Source of the DNA: Euwallacea fornicatus
Lineage: Eukaryota > Arthropoda > Insecta > Coleoptera > Curculionidae
Assembly: GCF_040115645.1 (NCBI RefSeq)
Contig: NW_027096014.1
Coordinates: 62,001 to 126,000 of the forward strand
Length of the DNA: 64,000 nucleotides
Direction of reading: 5' to 3'
This document shows positions 24,371 to 38,365 of the stretch, piece by piece. The notes beneath the pieces were generated by a model that was not told the DNA's origin, made no database searches, and was given only the letters and a program-made list of their open reading frames with translations. The first letter of the stretch is position 1. Every line of letters starts with the position of its first letter. The position numbers were made by a program, and so were the translations under genes.

Positions 24371-27091
24371 AATAAAAATAGTACTTTATGTGCTCAAACA
24401 CACAACTTTTGTGACTTTTCAAACTTTGAAGCTCGATAAGTTCGGCAAATGTGGACAAAATTTCTTAAAGAAAGTTTCAAATTAATCAGCGCGGCGAGAT
24501 TTTGAAGATGTCACAACACATCATGATTGCATCTTGTTGACTTTCCAATAAAAATAGTACTTTATGTGCTCAAACACACTTTTGTGACTTTTCAAACTTT
24601 GAAGCTCGATAACTTCGGGAAATGTGGACCAAATTTGTTACACAAAGTTTCAAATTAATCAGCTCGACGAGATTTTGAAGATGTCACAACACATCATGAT
24701 TGCATCTTGTTGACTTTCCAATAAAAATAGTACTTTATGTGCTCAAACACACTTTTGTGACTTTTCAAACTTTGAAGCTCGATAACTTCGGGAAATGTGG
24801 ACCAAATTTGTTACACAAAGTTTCAAATTAATCAGCTCGACGAGATTTTGAAGATGTCACAACACATCATGATTGCATCTTGTTGACTTTCCAAGAAAAA
24901 TAGTACTTTATGTGCTCAAACACAAATCATTTATGACTTTTCAAATTTTGAAGCTCGATAAGTTCGGCAAATGTGGACAAAATTTCTTAAAGAAAGTGTC
25001 AAAGTAATCACCTCAACGAGATTTTGAAGATGTCACAACACATCATGATTGCGTCTTGTTGAATTTCCAAGAAAAATAGTACTTTATGTGCTCACACACA
25101 CAACTTTTGTTACTTTTCAAACTTTGAAGCTCGATAACTTCGGCAAATGTGGACCAAATTTCTTAAAGAAAGTTTCAAATTAATCAGCTCGACGAGATTT
25201 TGAAGATGTCACAACACATGATGATTGCGTCTTGTTGAATTTCCAAGAAAAATAGTACTTTATGTGCTCACACGCACAACTTTTGTTACTTTTCAAACTT
25301 TGAAGCTCGATAACTTCGGCAAATGTGGACCAAATTTGTTACACAAAGATTCAAATTAATCAGCGCGGCGAGATTTTGAAGATGTCACAACACATCATGA
25401 TTGCATCTTGTTGAATTTCCAAGAAAAATGGTACTTTATGTGCTCACACACACAACTTTTGTGACTTTTCAAACTTTGAAGCTCGATAACTTCGGCAAAT
25501 GTAGACCAAATTTGTTACACAAAGTTTCAAATTAATCAGCTCGACGAGATTTTGAAGATGTCACAACACATCATGATTGCATCTTGTTGACTTTCCAAGA
25601 AAAATAGTACTTTATGTGCTCAAACAGACTTTTGTGACTTTTCAAACTTTGAAGCTCGATAACTTCGGCAAATGTGGACAAAATTTCTTAAAGAAAGTTT
25701 CAAATTAATCAGCTCGACGAGATTTTGAAGATGTCACAACACATCATGATTGCGTCTTGTTGAATTTCCAAGAAAAATAGTACTTTATGTGCTCACACGC
25801 ACAACTTTTGTTACTTTTCAAACTTTGAAGCTCGATAACTTCGGCAAATGTGGACCAAATTACTTAAAGAAAGTTTCAAATTAATCAGCTCGACGAGATT
25901 TTGAAGATGTCACTACACATCATGATTGCATCTTGTTGACTTTCCAAGAAAAATAGTACTTTATGTGCTCAATCAGACTTTTGTGACTTTTCAAACTTTG
26001 AAGCTCGATAACTTCGGCAAATGTGGACAAAATTTCTTAAAGAAAGTTTCAAATTAATCAGCTAGACGAGATTTTGAAGATGTCACAACACATCATGATT
26101 GCGTCTTGTTGAATTTCCAAGAAAAATAGTACTTTATGTGCTCACACGCACAACTTTTGTTACTTTTCAAACTTTGAAGCTCGATAACTTCGGCAAATGT
26201 GGACCAAATTTCTTAAAGAAAGTTTCAAATTAATCAGCTCGACGAGATTTTGAAGATGTCACAACACATCATGATTGCATCTTGTTGACTTTCCAAGAAA
26301 AATAGTACTTTATGTGCTCAATCAGACTTTTGTGACTTTTCAAACTTTGAAGCTCGATAACTTCGGCAAATGTGGACCAAATTACTTAAAGAAAGTTTCA
26401 AATTAATCAGCTCGACGAGATTTTGAAGATGTCACAACACATCATGATTGCGTCTTGTTGAATTTCCAAGAAAAATAGTACTTTATGTGCTCACACGCAC
26501 AACTTTTGTTACTTTTCAAACTTTGAAGCTCGATAACTTCGGCAAATGTGGACCAAATTTCTTAAAGAAAGTTTCAAATTAATCAGCTCGACGAGATTTT
26601 GAAGATGTCACAACACATCATGATTGCATCTTGTTGACTTTCCAAGAAAAATAGTACTTTATGTGCTCAATCAGACTTTTGTGACTTTTCAAACTTTGAA
26701 GCTCGATAACTTCGGCAAATGTGGACAAAATTTCTTAAAGAAAGTTTCAAATTAATCAGCTCGACGAGATTTTGAAGATGTCACAACACATCATGATTGC
26801 ATCTTGTTGACTTTCCAATAAAAATAGTACTTTATGTGCTCAAACACACTTTTGTGACTTTTCAAACTTTGAAGCTCGATAACTTCGGGAAATGTGGGCC
26901 AAATTTGTTACACAAAGTTTCAAATTAATCAGCTCGACGAGATTTTGAAGATGTCACAACACATCATGATTGCATCTTGTTGAATTTCCAAGAAAAATAG
27001 TACTTTATGTGCTCAAACACACTTTTGTGACTTTTCAAACTTTGAAGCTCGATAACTTCGGCAAATGTGGACCAAATTTGTTACACAAAGA

Positions 27092-29071
27092 TTCAAATTA
27101 ATCAGCTCGACGAGATTTTGAAGATGTCACAACAAATCATGATTGCATCTTGTTGACTTTCCAAGAAAAATAGTACTTTATGTGCTCAAACACACTTTTG
27201 TGACTTTTCAATCTTTGAAGCTCGATAACTTCGGGAAATGTGGACCAAATTTCTTAAAGAAAGTTTCAAATTAATCAGCTCGACGAGATTTTGAAGATGT
27301 CACAACACATCATGATTGCGTCTTGTTGACTTTCCAAGAAAAATAGTACTTTATGTGCTCAAACACACTTTTGTGACTTTTCAATCTTTGAAGCTCGATA
27401 ACTTCGGGAAATGTGGACCAAATTTTTTAAAGAAAGTTTCAAATTAATCAGCTCGACGAGATTTTGAAGATGTCACAACACATCATGATTGCATCTTGTT
27501 GACTTTCCAAGAAAAATAGTACTTTATGTGCTCAAACACACTTTTGTGACTTTTCAAACTTTGAAGCTCGATAACTTCGGGAAATGTGGACCAAATTTTT
27601 TAAAGAAAGTTTCAAATTAATCAGCTCGACGAGATTTTGAAGATGTCACAACACATCATGATTGCATCTTGTTGACTTTCCAAGAAAAATAGTACTTTAT
27701 GTGCTCAAACACACTTTTGTGACTTTTCAATCTTTGAAGCTCGATAACTTCGGGAAATGTGGACCAAATTTCTTAAAGAAAGTTTCAAATTAATCAGCTC
27801 GACGAGATTTTGAAGATGTCACAACACATCATGATTGCGTCTTGTTGACTTTCCAAGAAAAATAGTACTTTATGTGCTCAAACACACTTTTGTGACTTTT
27901 CAATCTTTGAAGCTCGATAACTTCGGGAAATGTGGACCAAATTTCTTAAAGAAAGTTTCAAATTAATCAGCTCGACGAGATTTTGAAGATGTCACAACAC
28001 ATCATGATTGCATCTTGTTGACTTTCCAATAAAAATAGTACATTATGTGCTCAAACACACAACTTTTGTGACTTTTCAAACTTTGAAGCTCGATAAGTTC
28101 GGGAAATGTGGACCAAATTTCTTAAAGAAAGTTTCAAATTAATCAGCTCGACGAGATTTTGAAGATGTCACAACACATCACGATTGCATCTTGTTGACTT
28201 TCCAATAAAAATAGTACTTTATGTGCTCAAACACACAACTTTTGTGACTTTTCAAACTTTGAAGCTCGATAAGTTCGGCAAATGTGGACAAAATTTCTTA
28301 AAGAAAGTTTCAAATTAATCAGCGCGGCGAGATTTTGAAGATGTCACAACACATCATGATTGCATCTTGTTGACTTTCCAATAAAAATAGTACTTTATGT
28401 GCTCAAACACACAACTTTTGTGACTTTTCAAACTTTGAAGCTCGATAAGTTCGGGAAATGTGGACCAAATTTCTTAAAGAAAGTTTCAAATTAATCAGCT
28501 CGACGAGATTTTGAAGATGTCACAACACATCATGATTGCATCTTGTTGACTTTCCAATAAAAATTGTACTTTATGTGCTCAAACACACTTTTGTGACTTT
28601 TCAAACTTTGAAGCTCGATAACTTCGGGAAATGTGGACAAAATTTCTTAAAGAAAGTTTCAAATTAATCAGCTCGACGAGATTTTGAAGATGTCACAACA
28701 CATCATGATTGCATCTTGTTGACTTTCCAAGAAAAATAGTACTTTATGTGCTCAATCAGACTTTTGTGACTTTTCAAACTTTGAAGCTCGATAACTTCGG
28801 CAAATGTGGACAAAATTTTTTAAAGAAAGTTTCAAATTAATCAGCTCGACGAGATTTTGAAGATGTCACAACACATCATGATTGCATCTTGTTGACTTTC
28901 CAATAAAAATAGTACTTTATGTGCTCAAACACACAACTTTTGTGACTTTTCAAACTTTGAAGCTCGATAAGTTCGGGAAATGTGGACCAAATTTCTTAAA
29001 TAAAGTTTCAAATTAATCAGCTCGACGAGATTTTGAAGATGTCACAACACATCACGATTGCATCTTGTTGA
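27092..29071. repeat. 1,980-bp segment repeated from 392-2,371
   Basis: Constant offset of 26,700 bp to 392-2,371. Examples are AGCGCGGCGAG at 1621/28321 and AAATTGTACT at 1861/28561. Two differences were noticed: CATTATG near 28,041 instead of CTTTATG, and AAATAAAG at 29001 instead of AAAGAAAG. After the right limit (AATTTCCAAG versus ACTTTCCAAT at 2372/29072) the homology resumes at offset 26,876, that is, with one extra 176-bp unit here. This is a long-range copy of part of the 27-monomer block. Confidence 0.8.
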
Positions 29072-32000
29072 CTTTCCAATAAAAATAGTACTTTATGTGC
29101 TCAAACACACAACTTTTGTGACTTTTCAAACTTTGAAGCTCGATAAGTTCGGCAAATGTGGACAAAATTTCTTAAAGAAAGTTTCAAATTAATCAGCGCG
29201 GCGAGATTTTGAAGATGTCACAACACATCATGATTGCATCTTGTTGAATTTCCAAGAAAAATAGTACTTTATGTGCTCAAACACAAATCATTTATGACTT
29301 TTCAAATTTTGAAGCTCGATAAGTTCGGCAAATGTGGACAAAATTTCTTAAAGAAAGTGTCAAAGTAATCACCTCAACGAGATTTTGAAGATGTCACAAC
29401 ACATCATGATTGCGTCTTGTTGAATTTCCAAGAAAAATAGTACTTTATGTGCTCACACACACAACTTTTGTTACTTTTCAAACTTTGAAGCTCGATAACT
29501 TCGGCAAATGTGGACCAAATTTCTTAAAGAAAGTTTCAAATTAATCAGCTCGACGAGATTTTGAAGATGTCACAACACATCATGATTGCATCTTGTTGAA
29601 TTTCCAAGAAAAATAGTACTTTATGTGCTCAAACACAAATCATTTATGACTTTTCAAATTTTGAAGCTCGATAAGTTCGGCAAATGTGGACAAAATTTCT
29701 TAAAGAAAGTGTCAAAGTAATCACCTCAACGAGATTTTGAAGATGTCACAACACATCATGATTGCGTCTTGTTGAATTTCCAAGAAAAATAGTACTTTAT
29801 GTGCTCACACACACAACTTTTGTGACTTTTCAAACTTTGAAGCTCGATAACTTCGGCAAATGTGGACCAAATTTCTTAAAGAAAGTTTCAAATTAATCAG
29901 CTCGACGAGATTTTGAAGATGTCACAACACATGATGATTACATCTTGTTGAACTTCCAAGAAAAATAGTACTTTATGTGCTCAAACACACATATTTTGTG
30001 ACTTTTCAAACTTTGAAGCTCGATAACTTCGGCAAATGTGGACCAAATTTGTTAAACAAAGTGTTAAATTAATCAGCTCGACGAGATTTTGAAGATGTCA
30101 CAACACATCATGATTGCATCTTGTTGACTTTCCAAGAAAAATAGTACTTTATGTGCTCAAACACAGAACTTTTGTGACTTTTCAAATTTTGAAGCTCGAT
30201 AAGTTCGGCAAATGTGGAGCAAATTTCTTAAAGAAAGTTTCAAATTAATCAGCTCGACGAGATTTTGAAGATGTCACAACACATCATGATTGCATCTTGT
30301 TGACTTTCCAATAAAAATAGTACTTTATGTGCTCAAACACACTTTTGTGACTTTTCAAACTTTGAAGCTCGATAACTTCGGCAAATGTGGACAAAATTTC
30401 TTAAAGAAAGTTTCAAATTAATCAGCTCGACGAGATTTTGAAGATGTCACTACACATCATGATTGCATCTTGTTGACTTTCCAAGAAAAATAGTACTTTA
30501 TGTGCTCAAACAGACTTTTGTGACTTTTCAAACTTTGAAGCTCGATAACTTCGGCAAATGTGGACAAAATTTCTTAAAGAAAGTTTCAAATTAATCAGCT
30601 CGACGAGATTTTGAAGATGTCACAACACATCATGATTGCATCTTGTTGACTTTCCAAGAAAAATAGTACTTTATGTGCTCAAACAGACTTTTGTGACTTT
30701 TCAAACTTTGAAGCTCGATAACTTCGGCAAATGTGGACAAAATTTCTTAAAGAAAGTTTCAAATTAATCAGCTCGACGAGATTTTGAAGATGTCACTACA
30801 CATCATGATTGCGTCTTGTTGAATTTCCAAGAAAAATAGTACTTTATGTGCTCACACGCACAACTTTTGTTACTTTTCAAACTTTGAAGCTCGATAACTT
30901 CGGCAAATGTGGACCAAATTACTTAAAGAAAGTTTCAAATTAATCAGCTCGACGAGATTTTGAAGATGTCACTACACATCATGATTGCGTCTTGTTGAAT
31001 TTCCAAGAAAAATAGTACTTTATGTGCTCACACGCACAACTTTTGTTACTTTTCAAACTTTGAAGCTCGATAACTTCGGCAAATGTGGACCAAATTACTT
31101 AAAGAAAGTTTCAAATTAATCAGCTCGACGAGATTTTGAAAATGTCACAACACATCATGATTGCATCTTGTTGACTTTCCAATGAAAATAGTACTTTATG
31201 TGCTCAAACACACTTTTGTGACTTTTCAAACTTTGAAGCTCGATAACTTCGGGAAATGTGGACCAAATTTGTTACACAAAGTTTCAAATTAATCAGCTCG
31301 ACGAGATTTTGAAGATGTCACAACACATCATGATTGCATCTTGTTGACTTTCCAATAAAAATAGTACTTTATGTGCTCAAACACACTTTTGTGACTTTTC
31401 AAACTTTGAAGCTCGATAACTTCGGCAAATGTGGACAAAATTTCTTAAAGAAAGTTTCAAATTAATCAGCTCGACGAGATTTTGAAGATGTCACAACACA
31501 TCATGATTGCATCTTGTTGACTTTCCAAGAAAAATAGTACTTTATGTGCTCAAACAGACTTTTGTGACTTTTCAAACTTTGAAGCTCGATAACTTCGGCA
31601 AATGTGGACCAAATTACTTAAAGAAAGTTTCAAATTAATCAGCTCGACGAGATTTTGAAAATGTCACAACACATCATGATTGCATCTTGTTGACTTTCCA
31701 ATGAAAATAGTACTTTATGTGCTCAAACACACTTTTGTGACTTTTCAAACTTTGAAGCTCGATAACTTCGGGAAATGTGGACCAAATTTGTTACACAAAG
31801 TTTCAAATTAATCAGCTCGACGAGATTTTGAAGATGTCACAACACATCATGATTGCATCTTGTTGACTTTCCAATAAAAATAGTACTTTATGTGCTCAAA
31901 CACACTTTTGTGACTTTTCAAACTTTGAAGCTCGATAACTTCGGCAAATGTGGACAAAATTTCTTAAAGAAAGTTTCAAATTAATCAGCTCGACGAGATT

Positions 32001-33232
32001 TTGAAGATGTCACAACACATCATGATTGCATCTTGTTGACTTTCCAAGAAAAATAGTACTTTATGTGCTCAAACAGACTTTTGTGACTTTTCAAACTTTG
32101 AAGCTCGATAACTTCGGCAAATGTGGACCAAATTACTTAAAGAAAGTTTCAAATTAATCAGCTCGACGAGATTTTGAAGATGTCACAACACATCATGATT
32201 GCATCTTGTTGACTTTCCAATAAAAATAGTACTTTATGTGCTCAAACACACTTTTGTGACTTTTCAAACTTTGAAGCTCGATAACTTCGGGAAATGTGGA
32301 CCAAATTTTTTAAAGAAAGTTTCAAATTAATCAGCTCGACGAGATTTTGAAGATGTCACAACAAATCATGATTGCATCTTGTTGACTTTCCAAGAAAAAT
32401 AGTACTTTATGTGCTCACACGCACAACTTTTGTTACTTTTCAAACTTTGAAGCTCGATAACTTCGGCAAATGTGGACCAAATTTCTTAAAGAAAGTTTCA
32501 AATTAATCAGCTCGACGAGATTTTGAAGATGTCACAACACATCATGATTGCATCTTGTTGACTTTCCAAGAAAAATAGTACTTTATGTGCTCAAACACAC
32601 TTTTGTGACTTTTCAATCTTTGAAGCTCGATAACTTCGGGAAATGTGGACCAAATTTCTTAAAGAAAGTTTCAAATTAATCAGCTCGACGAGATTTTGAA
32701 GATGTCACAACACATCATGATTGCATCTTGTTGACTTTCCAAGAAAAATAGTACTTTATGTGCTCAATCAGACTTTTGTGACTTTTCAAACTTTGAAGCT
32801 CGATAACTTCGGCAAATGTGGACAAAATTTCTTAAAGAAAGTTTCAAATTAATCAGCTCGACGAGATTTTGAAGATGTCACAACACATCATGATTGCATC
32901 TTGTTGACTTTCCAATAAAAATAGTACTTTATGTGCTCAAACACACTTTTGTGACTTTTCAAACTTTGAAGCTCGATAACTTCGGGAAATGTGGACCAAA
33001 TTTCTTAAAGAAAGTTTCAAATTAATCAGCTCGACGAGATTTTGAAGATGTCACAACACATCATGATTGCATCTTGTTGACTTTCCAAGAAAAATAGTAC
33101 TTTATGTGCTCAATCAGACTTTTGTGACTTTTCAAACTTTGAAGCTCGATAACTTCGGCAAATGTGGACAAAATTTCTTAAAGAAAGTTTCAAATTAATC
33201 AGCTCGACGAGATTTTGAAGATGTCACAACAC

Positions 33233-34974
33233 ATCATGATTGCATCTTGTTGACTTTCCAAGAAAAATAGTACTTTATGTGCTCAATCAGACTTTTGTGA
33301 CTTTTCAAACTTTGAAGCTCGATAACTTCGGCAAATGTGGACAAAATTTCTTAAAGAAAGTTTCAAATTAATCAGCTCGACGAGATTTTGAAGATGTCAC
33401 AACACATCATGATTGCATCTTGTTGACTTTCCAAGAAAAATAGTACTTTATGTGCTCAAACACACAACTTTTGTGACTTTTCAAACTTTGAAGCTCGATA
33501 AGTTCGGCAAATGTGGACAAAATTTCTTAAAGAAAGTTTCAAATTAATCAGCGCGGCGAGATTTTGAAGATGTCACAACACATCATGATTGCGTCTTGTT
33601 GAATTTCCAAGAAAAATAGTACTTTATGTGCTCAAACACAAAACTTTTGTGACTTTTCAAATTTTGAAGCTCGATAAGTTCGGCAAATGTGGACAAAATT
33701 TCTTAAAGAAAGTTTCAAATTAATCAGCTCGACGAGATTTTGAAGATGTCACAACACATCATGATTGCATCTTGTTGAATTTCCAATAAAAATAGTACTT
33801 TATGTGCTCAAACACACTTTTGTGACTTTTCAAACTTTGAAGCTCGATAAGTTCGGCAAATGTGGACAAAATTTCTTAAAGAAAGTTTCAAATTAATCAG
33901 CTCGACGAGATTTTGAAGATGTCACAACACATCATGATTGCATCTTGTTGACTTTCCAAGAAAAATAGTACTTTATGTGCTCAATCAGACTTTTGTGACT
34001 TTTCAAACTTTGAAGCTCGATAACTTCGGCAAATGTGGACAAAATTTCTTAAAGAAAGTTTCAAATTAATCAGCTCGACGAGATTTTGAAGATGTCACAA
34101 CACATCATGATTGCATCTTGTTGACTTTCCAATAAAAATAGTACTTTATGTGCTCAAACACACTTTTGTGACTTTTCAAACTTTGAAGCTTGATAAGTTC
34201 GGCAAATGTGGACAAAATTTCTTAAAGAAAGTTTCAAATTAATCAGCTCGACGAGATTTTGAAGATGTCACAACACATCATGATTGCGTCTTGTTGAATT
34301 TCCAAGAAAAATAGTACTTTATGTGCTCACACGCACAACTTTTGTTACTTTTCAAACTTTGAAGCTCGATAACTTCGGCAAATGTGGACCAAATTTCTTA
34401 AAGAAAGTTTCAAATTAATCAGCTCGACGAGATTTTGAAGATGTCACAACACATCATGATTGCATCTTGTTGACTTTCCAAGAAAAATAGTACTTTATGT
34501 GCTCAAACACACAACTTTTGTGACTTTTCAAACTTTGAAGCTCGATAACTTCGGCAAATGTGGACAAAATTTCTTAAAGAAAGTTTCAAATTAATCAGCT
34601 CGACGAGATTTTGAAGATGTCACAACACATCATGATTGCATCTTGTTGACTTTCCAATAAAAATAGTACTTTATGTGCTCAAACACACTTTTGTGACTTT
34701 TCAAACTTTGAAGCTCGATAACTTCGGGAAATGTGGGCCAAATTTGTTACACAAAGTTTCAAATTAATCAGCTCGACGAGATTTTGAAGATGTCACAACA
34801 CATCATGATTGCATCTTGTTGACTTTCCAATAAAAATAGTACTTTATGTGCTCAAACACACTTTTGTGACTTTTCAAACTTTGAAGCTCGATAACTTCGG
34901 GAAATGTGGACCAAATTTTTTAAAGAAAGTTTCAAATTAATCAGCTCGACGAGATTTTGAAGATGTCACAACAA
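33233..34974. repeat. About 10-monomer duplication, copy 1
   Basis: This segment is followed by a near-copy at offset 1,742 bp, dropping to 1,739 bp after one long-class patch (CAAACACAAAAC) is replaced by the short CAATCAGAC form in the second copy. Markers are AGCGCGGCGAG (33550/35292), GAAGCTTGATAAG (34188/35927) and GTGGGCC (34735/36474). Much of it also matches the 28-monomer block to the right, at offset 5,575 bp. Confidence 0.75.
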
Positions 34975-36559
34975 ATCATGATTGCATCTTGTTGACTTTC
35001 CAAGAAAAATAGTACTTTATGTGCTCAATCAGACTTTTGTGACTTTTCAAACTTTGAAGCTCGATAACTTCGGCAAATGTGGACAAAATTTCTTAAAGAA
35101 AGTTTCAAATTAATCAGCTCGACGAGATTTTGAAGATGTCACAACACATCATGATTGCATCTTGTTGACTTTCCAAGAAAAATAGTACTTTATGTGCTCA
35201 AACACACAACTTTTGTGACTTTTCAAACTTTGAAGCTCGATAAGTTCGGCAAATGTGGACAAAATTTCTTAAAGAAAGTTTCAAATTAATCAGCGCGGCG
35301 AGATTTTGAAGATGTCACAACACATCATGATTGCGTCTTGTTGAATTTCCAAGAAAAATAGTACTTTATGTGCTCAATCAGACTTTTGTGACTTTTCAAA
35401 TTTTGAAGCTCGATAAGTTCGGCAAATGTGGACAAAATTTCTTAAAGAAAGTTTCAAATTAATCAGCTCGACGAGATTTTGAAGATGTCACAACACATCA
35501 TGATTGCATCTTGTTGAATTTCCAATAAAAATAGTACTTTATGTGCTCAAACACACTTTTGTGACTTTTCAAACTTTGAAGCTCCATAAGTTCGGCAAAT
35601 GTGGACAAAATTTCTTAAAGAAAGTTTCAAATTAATCAGCTCGACGAGATTTTGAAGATGTCACAACACATCATGATTGCATCTTGTTGACTTTCCAAGA
35701 AAAATAGTACTTTATGTGCTCAATCAGACTTTTGTGACTTTTCAAACTTTGAAGCTCGATAACTTCGGCAAATGTGGACAAAATTTCTTAAAGAAAGTTT
35801 CAAATTAATCAGCTCGACGAGATTTTGAAGATGTCACAACACATCATGATTGCATCTTGTTGACTTTCCAATAAAAATAGTACTTTATGTGCTCAAACAC
35901 ACTTTTGTGACTTTTCAAACTTTGAAGCTTGATAAGTTCGGCAAATGTGGACAAAATTTCTTAAAGAAAGTTTCAAATTAATCAGCTCGACGAGATTTTG
36001 AAGATGTCACAACACATCATGATTGCGTCTTGTTGAATTTCCAAGAAAAATAGTACTTTATGTGCTCACACGCACAACTTTTGTTACTTTTCAAACTTTG
36101 AAGCTCGATAACTTCGGCAAATGTGGACCAAATTTCTTAAAGAAAGTTTCAAATTAATCAGCTCGACGAGATTTTGAAGATGTCACAACACATCATGATT
36201 GCATCTTGTTGACTTTCCAAGAAAAATAGTACTTTATGTGCTCAAACACACAACTTTTGTGACTTTTCAAACTTTGAAGCTCGATAACTTCGGCAAATGT
36301 GGACAAAATTTCTTAAAGAAAGTTTCAAATTAATCAGCTCGACGAGATTTTGAAGATGTCACAACACATCATGATTGCATCTTGTTGACTTTCCAATAAA
36401 AATAGTACTTTATGTGCTCAAACACACTTTTGTGACTTTTCAAACTTTGAAGCTCGATAACTTCGGGAAATGTGGGCCAAATTTGTTACACAAAGTTTCA
36501 AATTAATCAGCTCGACGAGATTTTGAAGATGTCACAACACATCATGATTGCATCTTGTT
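34975..36559. repeat. About 10-monomer duplication, copy 2
   Basis: This is the second copy of the segment at 33,233. It differs by the short-class patch near 35,370-35,385 and by GCTCCATAAG at about 35,581 instead of GCTCGATAAG. Homology is lost near 36,560, where TTGAATTTCCAAG replaces TTGACTTTCCAAT. The replacement of a 176-type patch by a 173-type patch inside otherwise matching units looks like a short gene-conversion tract. Confidence 0.72.
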
Positions 36560-38106
36560 GAATTTCCAAGAAAAATAGTACTTTATGTGCTCAAACACAC
36601 TTTTGTGACTTTTCAAACTTTGAAGCTCGATAACTTCGGCAAATGTGGACCAAATTTGTTACACAAAGATTCAAATTAATCAGCTCGACGAGATTTTGAA
36701 GATGTCACAACAAATCATGATTGCATCTTGTTGACTTTCCAAGAAAAATAGTACTTTATGTGCTCAAACACACTTTTGTGACTTTTCAAACTTTGAAGCT
36801 CGATAACTTCGGGAAATGTGGACCAAATTTTTTAAAGAAAGTTTCAAATTAATCAGCTCGACGAGATTTTGAAGATGTCACAACACATCATGATTGCATC
36901 TTGTTGACTTTCCAAGAAAAATAGTACTTTATGTGCTCAAACACACTTTTGTGACTTTTCAATCTTTGAAGCTCGATAACTTCGGGAAATGTGGACCAAA
37001 TTTCTTAAAGAAAGTTTCAAATTAATCAGCTCGACGAGATTTTGAAGATGTCACAACACATGATGATTACATCTTGTTGAATTTCCAAGAAAAATAGTAC
37101 TTTATGTGCTCAAACACAAATCATTTATGACTTTTCAAATTTTGAAGCTCGATAAGTTCGGCAAATGTGGACAAAATTTCTTAAAGAAAGTGTCAAAGTA
37201 ATCACCTCAACGAGATTTTGAAGATGTCACAACACATCATGATTGCGTCTTGTTGAATTTCCAAGAAAAATAGTACTTTATGTGCTCACACACACAACTT
37301 TTGTGACTTTTCAAACTTTGAAGCTCGATAACTTCGGCAAATGTGGACCAAATTTCTTAAAGAAAGTTTCAAATTAATCAGCTCGACGAGATTTTGAAGA
37401 TGTCACAACACATGATGATTACATCTTGTTGAACTTCCAAGAAAAATAGTACTTTATGTGCTCAAACACACATATTTTGTGACTTTTCAAACTTTGAAGC
37501 TCGATAACTTTGGCAAATGTGGACCAAATTTGTTAACCAAAGTGTCAAATTAATCAGCTCGACGAGATCTTTAAAATGACAAAACAATTCATAATTGCAT
37601 CTTGTTGAATTTCCAAGAAAAATAGCACTTTATGTGCGCAAACACACAACTTTTGTGACATTTCAAACTTTGTAGCACGATAACTTCGGCAAATGTGGAC
37701 CAAATTTGTTAAACAAAGTGTTAAATTAATCAGCTCGACGAGATTTTGAAGATGTCACAACACATCATGATTGCATCTTGTTGACTTTCCAAGAAAAATA
37801 GTACTTTATGTGCTCAAACACACTTTTGTGACTTTTCAAACTTTGAAGCTCGATAACTTCGGCAAATGTGGACAAAATTTCTTAAAGAAAGTTTCAAATT
37901 AATCAGCTCGACGAGATTTTGAAGATGTCACAACACATCATGATTGCGTCTTGTTGAATTTCCAAGAAAAATAGTACTTTATGTGCTCACACGCACAACT
38001 TTTGTTACTTTTCAAACTTTGAAGCTCGATAACTTCGGCAAATGTGGACCAAATTACTTAAAGAAAGTTTCAAATTAATCAGCTCGACGAGATTTTGAAG
38101 ATGTCA
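36230..38106. repeat. 1.9-kb bracket segment, left copy
   Basis: This segment matches 47,368-49,244 at a constant 11,138-bp offset. Shared sites are GTGGGCC (36473/47612), ATGATGATTACATC followed by the CAAATCATTTATGAC patch, and the deviant AGATCTTTAAAATG unit (37565/48703). The right limit is GTCACTACAC here versus GTCACAACAC at 38107/49245. The left limit is approximate, since one extra unit in the right-hand region shifts the register near 36.1 kb. Confidence 0.75.
37499..37847 (+). repeat. Deviant monomer pair, copy 6
   Basis: Same pair, but the second unit has the 173-bp CACACTTTTG patch instead of CACAGAAC, making the pair 349 bp. The AGATCTTTAAAATG site is at 37565. Confidence 0.82.
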
Positions 38107-38365
38107 CTACACATCATGATTGCGTCTTGTTGAATTTCCAAGAAAAATAGTACTTTATGTGCTCACACGCACAACTTTTGTTACTTTTCAAACTTTGAAG
38201 CTCGATAACTTCGGCAAATGTGGACCAAATTACTTAAAGAAAGTTTCAAATTAATCAGCTCGACGAGATTTTGAAGATGTCACAACACATCATGATTGCA
38301 TCTTGTTGACTTTCCAATAAAAATAGTACTTTATGTGCTCAAACACACTTTTGTGACTTTTCAAA

